Of a DNA stretch of 28,939 bases, positions 14,000 to 20,414 are shown one piece after another. Origin of the DNA: Anaerolinea sp. (lineage in GTDB: Bacteria > Chloroflexota > Anaerolineae > Anaerolineales > Villigracilaceae). Position 1 is the first letter of the stretch. Each line of letters opens with the position of its first letter. A program made the translations under genes and the position numbers. The stretch is from assembly GCA_020720965.1 (NCBI GenBank), contig DYNS01000004.1:1-28939 (forward strand), read 5' to 3'. The notes under the pieces were generated by a model. The model saw only the letters and a program-made list of their open reading frames with translations. It was not told the origin of the DNA and ran no database searches.

Positions 14000-15531
14000 A
14001 AACAGCCCCGGCGCTCTCTTTTGCGCCTTTGGGGCAGATGGAAAACCCCCGCCTGCTGGGGCGTTACCTGCCCGCCCTGCCCCAAGACCTCGCCCAGGAA
14101 GTTTTCCGTTCATTTCCCCACCCGCAACCCTGGGCGCTGGAGCCTTTCGGTGCTTCCCCCGCCTTTGCTTTGCAGCTTGCCCATGCCGGAGCGCGAGTCT
14201 TGGTCTGCGCTCCCAACCCGGTCATCCGATTTTTACTGGACCTGGAAGCCCAACCGCCCAGCCCCCAAGACCTCTCCGCTGCTCTGGCAGACCTTGCCTC
14301 TGCCCGTAAAGATGGCGAGCGGCTGGAAACCCACCTCCAATCCCTTTACCTCACCCGCTGCCCCTCTTGCGGCAGTGAAATCCCCGCCCAAGCCTTTGTG
14401 TGGCAAAAAGAACCCCGTACCCTGGTGGGGCGCGTATTTCGGTGTCACTGCGGGGCAGGCGGAGAATTACCCGCCACCCCGGAAGACCAGCAGCGTGCCC
14501 TCGCCTGGTCTGGCGCGGCGGGGTTGCATCGCAGCCGCATTTTGGGGCGGGTTGCCCCCCAGGGCGACCCAGACCGGGAATTTGCGGAAGAAGCCCTGCA
14601 AACGTACCCGCCCCGCGCCCTATACGCCCTTGGCAGCCTTTCCAACCGGCTGGAGACCATTTACACCACCGCAGAGCGCAGGCGTTGTATGCAGGCGCTT
14701 TTGCTGGGCGCGTTAGATGCATCTCTTGCCCTGGGGGAAGATTCGGAATCCCCTCCATCCTTGGGTTTGCCGCCCGTGTTTCGGGAACAGAACGTTTGGC
14801 TGGCGCTGGAGCAGACCCGGCAAACCCTTAGCGCCGCGGATGCGCTGCCCACTCCCCTCACCTTGTACCCGGAGGAACCTCCCGAAAGCGGGGGGGTGTG
14901 CGTGTTTGAGGGCGCTTTGCGTCAGTTGGCGCCGCACCTGCCGGAAAGCGGGCTGAATTTTGTTGCCGGGGTTCTACCCCGTCTGAGCCAGGCGTTTTGG
15001 GTTTTTTCGGCTTTGTGGGCGGGGTGGCTGTGGGGGCAGGATGCGGCGAATCCGTTTAAATCCGCTTTGCGCCGCCGCCGTTATGACTGGGCTTGGCAAA
15101 CCCAGGCGTTGGGGGCTTTGTTTGGGGCTTTGCCTGCTTTGCCGGTTTTTGGCTTTTTCGCTGAGCCAGAGCCAGGGTTGGTCGGCTCGGCTTTTTTGGC
15201 GGCTGCTCAGGCGGGGTGGAGCGCCGAGGCGTTGACTCTGTTGGGGGATGCCGGGATTCTGCAAACCGCCTGGAGAAAACTGCCTCAGCCTCGGCGGGCG
15301 CCTCTTGTTCCGGGGGTTTTCATCGCCCGCCGCTTGTTGCTTTCGCTTTTGAGAGAATCTAAAAAGCCCCTGCCTTTTTTGCGCCTGTACGTGCTGGCGT
15401 TGGCGGGGCTTTTGCAAGACGGTTATTTGCCGCCGGGGGTAGTGGAGTTTGACGGGCTTTTGCGCGATGCTCTGGCGGGGGATGATTTTGTGGGGTTGGA
15501 GGGTGGTTTGTGGGGGCTGCGCCGGGTTTAG
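13996..15531 (+). CDS. Zn-ribbon DNA-methylase-like protein, probably inactive
   Basis: The 511 residues resemble, in order of parts, the adenine-specific DNA methylases with a Zn ribbon (COG1743). A motif-I-like turn ALEPFGASPAFALQLA (47-62) is followed by a strand VLVCAPNP, a four-cysteine ribbon (CPSC 122-125, CHC 150-152), and a long C-terminal region with FWVFSALWAGWLWG. The catalytic (N/D)PPY motif is not found; the nearest match is PEEPPESG. Motif I also lacks the usual GxG pattern. It may be a pseudo-enzyme or nucleic-acid-binding derivative; homology is inferred from motif order only. The ATG overlaps the glycosyltransferase stop. Codon choice changes from C-rich to G/T-rich near 14880. 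Its end overlaps recR by 4 bases, convergent. Confidence 0.6.
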   Translation: MKTAPALSFAPLGQMENPRLLGRYLPALPQDLAQEVFRSFPHPQPWALEPFGASPAFALQLAHAGARVLVCAPNPVIRFLLDLEAQPPSPQDLSAALADLASARKDGERLETHLQSLYLTRCPSCGSEIPAQAFVWQKEPRTLVGRVFRCHCGAGGELPATPEDQQRALAWSGAAGLHRSRILGRVAPQGDPDREFAEEALQTYPPRALYALGSLSNRLETIYTTAERRRCMQALLLGALDASLALGEDSESPPSLGLPPVFREQNVWLALEQTRQTLSAADALPTPLTLYPEEPPESGGVCVFEGALRQLAPHLPESGLNFVAGVLPRLSQAFWVFSALWAGWLWGQDAANPFKSALRRRRYDWAWQTQALGALFGALPALPVFGFFAEPEPGLVGSAFLAAAQAGWSAEALTLLGDAGILQTAWRKLPQPRRAPLVPGVFIARRLLLSLLRESKKPLPFLRLYVLALAGLLQDGYLPPGVVEFDGLLRDALAGDDFVGLEGGLWGLRRV

Positions 15532-16133
15532 CCCATCTCCTGCCTGCCGGAGAGGGCACGCAGGAGGGTGTTTTGGTCGGCGTATTCCAGGTCTCCGCCT
15601 ACGGGTAAGCCGCGTGCCAGGCGGGTGAGGTGAATGCCGAGGGGTTGGATTTGCTGGCGCAGATATAGGGCGGTGGCATCCCCTTCCATGCTGGGGTTGG
15701 TGGCGATGATGATTTCTTTTACCTGTCCCTGGGCGGCGCGTGCCAGCAGAGGTTTTATTTTAATATCTTCGGGTCCGATGCCTTCGATGGGGGATAGTAC
15801 CCCGTGCAGGACGTGATATTTGCCTTTGTATGCCCCAATGCGCTCGATGGCTAGAACGTCCATTGGCTCTTCCACCACGCAGAGGATGCTTTCGTCACGG
15901 GCGGGGCTTTCGCAAATTTCGCAATGCTCGCGCCCGTTGAGCATGATGTTGAAGCATTCCGGGCAGAAGGCGGTTTGGGTTTTGAAGGCAAGCAGGGCTT
16001 CTGCCAGTTGAGTGGGGATGTCTTCTGGGGCGCGGAGCAGGTAAAACGCCAGCCGGGATGCGGATTTAGGTCCGATGCCCGGCAGGCGCTCGAAGGCGTT
16101 GATGAGGTTTTGAATGGGGGCAGGCAGAAGCAT
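15528..16133 (-). CDS. recR: Recombination mediator protein RecR
   Basis: A 201-residue RecR, which with RecF/RecO loads RecA at gaps. It has the N-terminal helix-hairpin-helix (RLPGIGPKSASRLAFYLL), a four-cysteine zinc finger (CPEC and CEIC, about 57-75), and a TOPRIM domain (ILCVVEEPMDVLAIE, TNPSMEGDATALYL). The length is normal. It starts 4 bases after ybaB, the standard ybaB-recR pair. dnaX, the usual third partner, is not upstream; a response-regulator gene occupies that place. Confidence 0.96.
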   Translation of the reverse strand: MLLPAPIQNLINAFERLPGIGPKSASRLAFYLLRAPEDIPTQLAEALLAFKTQTAFCPECFNIMLNGREHCEICESPARDESILCVVEEPMDVLAIERIGAYKGKYHVLHGVLSPIEGIGPEDIKIKPLLARAAQGQVKEIIIATNPSMEGDATALYLRQQIQPLGIHLTRLARGLPVGGDLEYADQNTLLRALSGRQEMG

Positions 16134-16137
16134 GGGG

Positions 16138-16470
16138 TTAGAAGGGCAACCCGCCGGAGAGGGGTCCCATCATTTGCTGTTGCATCTCACGAGATTTGTC
16201 CAGCGCGGCGTTGAAGGCGGTGAGTACCATGTCGTTGAGCATTTCTGCATCTGTGTCTTTGAGAAAATCCGGGTCTATTTCTACGGATTTGCAGTGTTGG
16301 TCGCCGGTGATGGTGATTTTGATGGCTCCGCCGCCTGCGCTGACGGTGACTGTTTCTACGGCGAGTTTTTCCTGGGCTTCTTGCATTTGTTGTTGCAGAC
16401 GTTGCAACTGTTGCATCATACCGGCTTGTCCGCCGCCCAGGGCGGGGGCTTTGTTAAATCCTTTTGCCAT
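16138..16470 (-). CDS. ybaB: YbaB/EbfC nucleoid-associated protein
   Basis: A 110-residue YbaB-family DNA-binding dimer. It has a glutamine-rich coiled helix (MMQQLQRLQQQMQEAQEKL), a central sheet (VTVSAGGGAIKITITGD) and the conserved helix DMVLTAFNAALDKSREMQQQMM. The open frame reaches 16776, inside the regulator gene, but GGAGAAAA before the ATG at 16470 and family length fix the start. Cotranscription with recR is near certain (4-base gap). It lies 26 bases after the response-regulator stop. Confidence 0.94.
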   Translation of the reverse strand: MAKGFNKAPALGGGQAGMMQQLQRLQQQMQEAQEKLAVETVTVSAGGGAIKITITGDQHCKSVEIDPDFLKDTDAEMLNDMVLTAFNAALDKSREMQQQMMGPLSGGLPF

Positions 16471-16496
16471 TGGTGTTTTCTCCGTGTTGAGTTTGT

Positions 16497-17228
16497 TTAT
16501 TTCTCGGCATCTTTCGCGGGGCGGCGAAAGTCTATAAAGCGGTAGCCTACGCCGCGCTCGGTGAGGATGTAAACCGGGTTGGCGGGGTCTTTTTCCAGTT
16601 TTTGGCGCAGGTAGTTGATGTAGAGGCGCACATAGTGGGGTTCGTCCCGGTATTCGTAGCCCCACACTTTGGCAAGCAGCTGGTCGTGCGAGACGACCCA
16701 CCCGGCGTTTTGCACCAGGTGAAAGAGCAGGCGATATTCGGTGGGGCGGAGTTTGACAATTTTGCTTTCCAGCCATACTTCGCGGCGGTCGAAGTCTATT
16801 TTCAGGCGTTCGTCCACTTCTATCAGCCCGTGCATGGAGCCGGAGGCGCCCTCGGTGCGGCGCAGGACGGCGCGGGCGCGGCTGACGAGTTCTCGTGGGC
16901 TGAAGGGTTTGGTGACGTAGTCGTCTGCGCCCAGCTCCAAGCCGCGTACCCGGTCATCTTCTTCGCCTTTGGCGGTGAGCATGATGACCGGCACGTTGCT
17001 GATTTCTCGCACCATTTCCAGCACTTCAAAGCCGTCCAGGTCGGGCATCATTACGTCCAAGAGTATCAGGTCTGGGTTTACGTCTCGCAGTTTTTGTACT
17101 GCTTGCCTGCCGTTAAAGGCTTCGCTTACCTGAAAGCCGTCATGTTCCAGGTTGAGACGGATGAAGCGTACCATGCGCTCTTCGTCATCGACCACTAAGA
17201 TGCGGCGGCGGTCCATTTCTTCTGGCAT
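16497..17228 (-). CDS. OmpR/PhoB-type response regulator (no adjacent histidine kinase)
   Basis: This 243-residue protein has an intact receiver (acidic pair in VVDDE, phospho-acceptor Asp58 in LILLDVMMP, Thr85, Lys107 in YVTKPF). It also has a C-terminal winged helix (about 140-235; LRPTEYRLLFHLVQNAG, YVRLYINYLRQKLE, RGVGYRF). It binds DNA and should control transcription after phosphorylation. No histidine kinase gene is in the window; it sits 6 bases after the 79-residue gene in the kinase/PP2C/FHA run and upstream of ybaB-recR. GGAG lies close before the ATG at 17228; a start four codons later is possible. Confidence 0.93.
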   Translation of the reverse strand: MPEEMDRRRILVVDDEERMVRFIRLNLEHDGFQVSEAFNGRQAVQKLRDVNPDLILLDVMMPDLDGFEVLEMVREISNVPVIMLTAKGEEDDRVRGLELGADDYVTKPFSPRELVSRARAVLRRTEGASGSMHGLIEVDERLKIDFDRREVWLESKIVKLRPTEYRLLFHLVQNAGWVVSHDQLLAKVWGYEYRDEPHYVRLYINYLRQKLEKDPANPVYILTERGVGYRFIDFRRPAKDAEK

Positions 17229-17234
17229 TTTCTC

Positions 17235-17474
17235 CTACTCCCTTACAAAGCCGATGATTTGTTCTTCGTCTTCACCGGGGATGACTTCGATGAAGGCGAT
17301 GCGGTTGAGGGGCCAAATGACCTCGGTGACGCTGGTCATCAAGTAGTGCAGGTCTTTTCCATCGCGGCGGCGCGGGTTGCGTACCAGGATGGTTTGGTCG
17401 TTTGCGGCGGGTAGTTCCGTCACTTCCCCCAGGATGGGGTCTTCGTTAAGAATGTGAATCAGGATACTTGGCAT
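17235..17474 (-). CDS. Small protein of unknown function (79 residues)
   Basis: Not recognised. It begins MPSILIHILNEDPILGEVTELP and is rich in strand-forming residues, with no cysteine or membrane segment. It may be a small beta-rich domain. Real-gene evidence is position: it fits between the FHA gene (10 bases upstream) and the response regulator (6 bases downstream) on the same strand. The upstream in-frame extension to 17567 overlaps the FHA coding region and is rejected. The Shine-Dalgarno sequence is weak. Confidence 0.72.
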   Translation of the reverse strand: MPSILIHILNEDPILGEVTELPAANDQTILVRNPRRRDGKDLHYLMTSVTEVIWPLNRIAFIEVIPGEDEEQIIGFVRE

Positions 17475-17484
17475 AACAATCTCG

Positions 17485-17988
17485 CTAAGACATGATGATT
17501 TGCATTTTGAGTTTACCCAGAGCAAGGATGTCTCCATGTCGGATGGGTTGTTCGATGTTTGGCGCAATCCGCGCCCCGTTGATGTAGGTTCCGTTGGAAG
17601 AGCCTAAATCCATAATGGTTGGGTTCTGGCTGTTGCGCCGGATGACGGCGTGAAGACGTGAAACGCCATGGTCAAAAGCCCGGTAAGGAGATAAGTCTAC
17701 ATCCGGCATAATGGGCTGGTTGTCGCTTATGCGCCCCATCGTAAATTCTGAGCGGTCCGAGACGGGTAGAATCTGCCCGCTTTCCAGCATGTGTAGCGTA
17801 ACCCAGGTAGAACTTTGTTGGGTGGGAGGGTAAGACCGAACCGGAGCCTCTGTTTGTTCGCTTTGACCTGATGTAAATTTTTGGGTTTGAGTTTGGGCTT
17901 GTTCGTATTGCACCAACTGCATTCCGCATTCGCCGCAAAAAATGGCTCCATCGGATTCCTGGTGCTTGCAATTTGGACAAATAATCAT
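17485..17988 (-). CDS. Zn-ribbon FHA-domain phosphothreonine reader
   Basis: The 167 residues comprise an N-terminal zinc ribbon (CPNC and CGEC, Cys 4, 7, 18, 21), a Gln/Thr/Ser-rich linker (about 28-62), and an FHA domain (about 65-165). The FHA domain carries the recognised pThr-binding motifs: GR in FTMGRISDN, SRLHAVI, and SSNGTYING. The linker threonines are plausible kinase targets, so the protein may bind itself or partners on phosphorylation. It overlaps the J-vWA gene by 4 bases (ATGA), which implies coupled translation. It lies in the run with a Ser/Thr kinase and a PP2C phosphatase. Confidence 0.92.
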   Translation of the reverse strand: MIICPNCKHQESDGAIFCGECGMQLVQYEQAQTQTQKFTSGQSEQTEAPVRSYPPTQQSSTWVTLHMLESGQILPVSDRSEFTMGRISDNQPIMPDVDLSPYRAFDHGVSRLHAVIRRNSQNPTIMDLGSSNGTYINGARIAPNIEQPIRHGDILALGKLKMQIIMS

Positions 17989-19460
17989 CGTATGCGCTCC
18001 CCGGGCAGTAACAGCGCCCTTGTGCCGTATTTAATTGCTTTCACCCCGTCAGGGGAGAGTTTTTTTTCCTGTTCCAGGTTTTGCATTTCCATCAGGATGG
18101 TTTTGGCAAGGCTTTTTTCCCCTTGCGCCAACAAGTGGGTTGCCATGCGTTGCAGGTGTTCGGTGGCTTTATCGTAGTTGCCCTGGCTTACTTCGCTGCG
18201 GGCTTTTTCTTGCAGGCGGTAGAGAGTCAGTTTGGAGAGTGCCTGTACTAGCGAGGCGGGCGGAGGTTCCGGGTTAACTTTTTCGGTAACGGAGATAACC
18301 ATGTGGATGGGAATGGGTATGGGAGGCATTTCTAAATTGGCGGCGATGATCTGTATCTGCCCCTGCAACAGGGTGACGGTTTCTGCATCTTCTTCCGGCG
18401 GCTGAACCACAAATTCCAACATGACGGAGAAGGTGCCGTCTCGAAGGACGGCTCCTAGCTGCAAGGGATTTTGGATGAGGATGGGATTGGTTTCGGGTTG
18501 AAGCCGGAAGGCGTAGTTGATATTTGTGTTTTCCGATGTTTCAAAGATCAGCGAGAGACTTTCTGCAAAAGTGTTGGAGAGATTGGTAAATTTCTCATTG
18601 AGGAGGCGCTCGATGTCTTTGGGTTGTGAGACGAGCATGGATACGCCGCCGGTTGTGGAGGCAACCTGGTCCAGGAAGATGTCGTTCCATTCGCTGCCAA
18701 TTCCCAAGCCGCTAATGCCAATGCCGCGCTCGGCGGCTTCGGATGCGAGTTCGTAGCATTGCGGCTCGTCTCCGTAGGTGCGTCCATCGGTCAGCAGGAT
18801 GATGTGGTTGATGGTTTTGGGGTTGGCGTAGCGCCGGGTTTCCTCGTAGGCAGCTTGCAGTCCTTGAAAAATTTCTGTGCCTCCGCTTGGCTGCAAAAGC
18901 CGAATGCGGGTTTCCAACTTTTGGCTGCCGCTTTGACGGGTGGCGGGGATGAGAACTTCGGCTTTGTCGTTGAAGGCTACGATGGAGAAGATGTCTTGCG
19001 GCTTGAGTTTGCGAATGAGTTGGATGGCTGTTTGCTTTACAGTATCCATCTTTTCGCCCTTCATTGATGTCGAACAATCTAACGCCAAGCAGATGTTGAG
19101 AGGCGCGGATTTTGTTTTTGCTTTTTCTTCTTCGCTGGGCGAAAATTCCAACAACGCATAAACAAGTTGAGACTCTGCGGTGCGGGTAATTTGGTTACGG
19201 CTAAGCAGGATGTTCTGGTTGAGAACAAACTTGGGCTGTTCTTCCGGCGAGAGGGCGGCATCGTAAGCGGATTTGCGAGAAGGGTCTGAGAGAACCTGGT
19301 AGGCTTGTTGAACATCCAAAAATAGTTCGGTTTCGCCGGGGGCGACATTGGAATCCGGGTGCAGGCGTTTGACGGATTTAAGATAAGCGCGGCGGATTTC
19401 CTCCTTGGTTGCGGAGCGAAGAAGCCCTAGCAGGGTGTAGAAATCCACTTTTTTTGGCAT
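17985..19460 (-). CDS. J-domain fused to von Willebrand A domain
   Basis: The 491 residues comprise four parts. A J domain (about 6-66) has an intact HPD (34-36), which should stimulate an Hsp70/DnaK. A vWA domain (about 118-300) has a complete metal site: DCSTS (Asp128, Ser130, Ser132), Thr195 in SGGTEIF, and Asp225 in LLTDGR. A beta-rich region follows (about 305-410). The helical C-terminus (about 420-480) looks like a TPR-type hairpin. No signal peptide or membrane segment is visible, so it is cytosolic. vWA proteins often act with MoxR ATPases or kinases to assemble complexes; here it is encoded between PP2C (13 bases upstream) and FHA (4-base overlap). The domain pairing is the unusual point. 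Substrate and partner are unknown. Confidence 0.9.
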   Translation of the reverse strand: MPKKVDFYTLLGLLRSATKEEIRRAYLKSVKRLHPDSNVAPGETELFLDVQQAYQVLSDPSRKSAYDAALSPEEQPKFVLNQNILLSRNQITRTAESQLVYALLEFSPSEEEKAKTKSAPLNICLALDCSTSMKGEKMDTVKQTAIQLIRKLKPQDIFSIVAFNDKAEVLIPATRQSGSQKLETRIRLLQPSGGTEIFQGLQAAYEETRRYANPKTINHIILLTDGRTYGDEPQCYELASEAAERGIGISGLGIGSEWNDIFLDQVASTTGGVSMLVSQPKDIERLLNEKFTNLSNTFAESLSLIFETSENTNINYAFRLQPETNPILIQNPLQLGAVLRDGTFSVMLEFVVQPPEEDAETVTLLQGQIQIIAANLEMPPIPIPIHMVISVTEKVNPEPPPASLVQALSKLTLYRLQEKARSEVSQGNYDKATEHLQRMATHLLAQGEKSLAKTILMEMQNLEQEKKLSPDGVKAIKYGTRALLLPGERIR

Positions 19461-19473
19461 GAAGGACTATCTA

Positions 19474-20382
19474 TCAGGCGAGCAGCTGCGCGAGGATGAC
19501 GCTAATGTTGTCTGGTCCGCCTGCGCCGTTGGCGGCGGTGATGAGATTTTGGCAGGCGCGTTGAATGGTGGGACCTTCGTAAATGATGCGGCGTACTTCG
19601 TCCTCCGGCACAACGCCCCATAAGCCGTCACTGCACAGAAAGAGGTAGCCGCCTACGGGGAAGGGTGTGGTAACGACATCGGCTTCCAGGGCTTCTCCTT
19701 GCCCCAGGGCGCGGTAAAGGACGTTGCGTTGAGGGTGTACGGCGGCTTCGGCGGCGGTGATTTGCCCCAACTCTTCCAGCCGCCGTACCAGCGAATGGTC
19801 GCGGGTGATGGCTTCCATGCGGTGTTCGTTGTAGAGCAGGTAGGCGCGGCTGTCGCCAACGTGGGCAATGGTCAGCTGCTGCCCCATCACGAGCGCGGCG
19901 GTGACGGTGGTTCCAGAGCCGGGGGCTTCGCGCAGGACGGCGCGTTGGGCTTCCATCACGGCATCCTGGGCAATCTCTTGTAGCGATTCGTCTAAGGGAT
20001 GGGAGGGGATGCCGTAAAGGGTGTTGTGAAATTTCTTCATCACATACCCAGAGATGGTGCGGATGGCGACATTGCTGGCAACTTCGCCGTATTGGTGTCC
20101 GCCCATGCCGTCCGCGATGATGAATAAGCCGAAGGGGGGGGTACTGCTGTTGCCTGCGATGGTGGTGGATGTGGTGAAGAGGCTGTCTTCGTTAAGTTCA
20201 CGCTGTCTGCCAACGGATTGCCCGCTGGCAACGATGAGTTGGGCGGGTTCGTATCGGTTGACCGACATTTCCTTAATGGACTGTAGCTGCGCCTCGGAAA
20301 GAGGGGCAGTTACAACATTATCGGCGGCGTGCTTTTCGGGCGTTCCTTTTTTGCGAAAGAGATTGCGGAAAAAGTCCAACAC
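19474..20382 (-). CDS. PP2C-family Ser/Thr protein phosphatase
   Basis: A soluble PPM phosphatase of about 302 residues that should reverse the adjacent kinase. All metal-site motifs are present in order: RELNEDS, ADGMGGH (Asp about 91), GSGTTVTAAL, HVGDSRAYL, RDHSLV, CSDGLWG and GGPDNISVI. The start is a choice. The frame is open to a TTG at 20418 that would overlap the kinase stop, but GTG at 20382 has GAGGAGAG 6 bases upstream and is preferred. A basic N-terminal tail of about 50 residues (FFRNLFRKKG) precedes the catalytic domain. It follows the kinase by 32 bases and precedes the J-vWA gene by 13. Confidence 0.93.
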   Translation of the reverse strand: MLDFFRNLFRKKGTPEKHAADNVVTAPLSEAQLQSIKEMSVNRYEPAQLIVASGQSVGRQRELNEDSLFTTSTTIAGNSSTPPFGLFIIADGMGGHQYGEVASNVAIRTISGYVMKKFHNTLYGIPSHPLDESLQEIAQDAVMEAQRAVLREAPGSGTTVTAALVMGQQLTIAHVGDSRAYLLYNEHRMEAITRDHSLVRRLEELGQITAAEAAVHPQRNVLYRALGQGEALEADVVTTPFPVGGYLFLCSDGLWGVVPEDEVRRIIYEGPTIQRACQNLITAANGAGGPDNISVILAQLLA

Positions 20383-20414
20383 GGGGTTCTCTCCTCGGTG
20401 CTTAGGGTGTGTTT

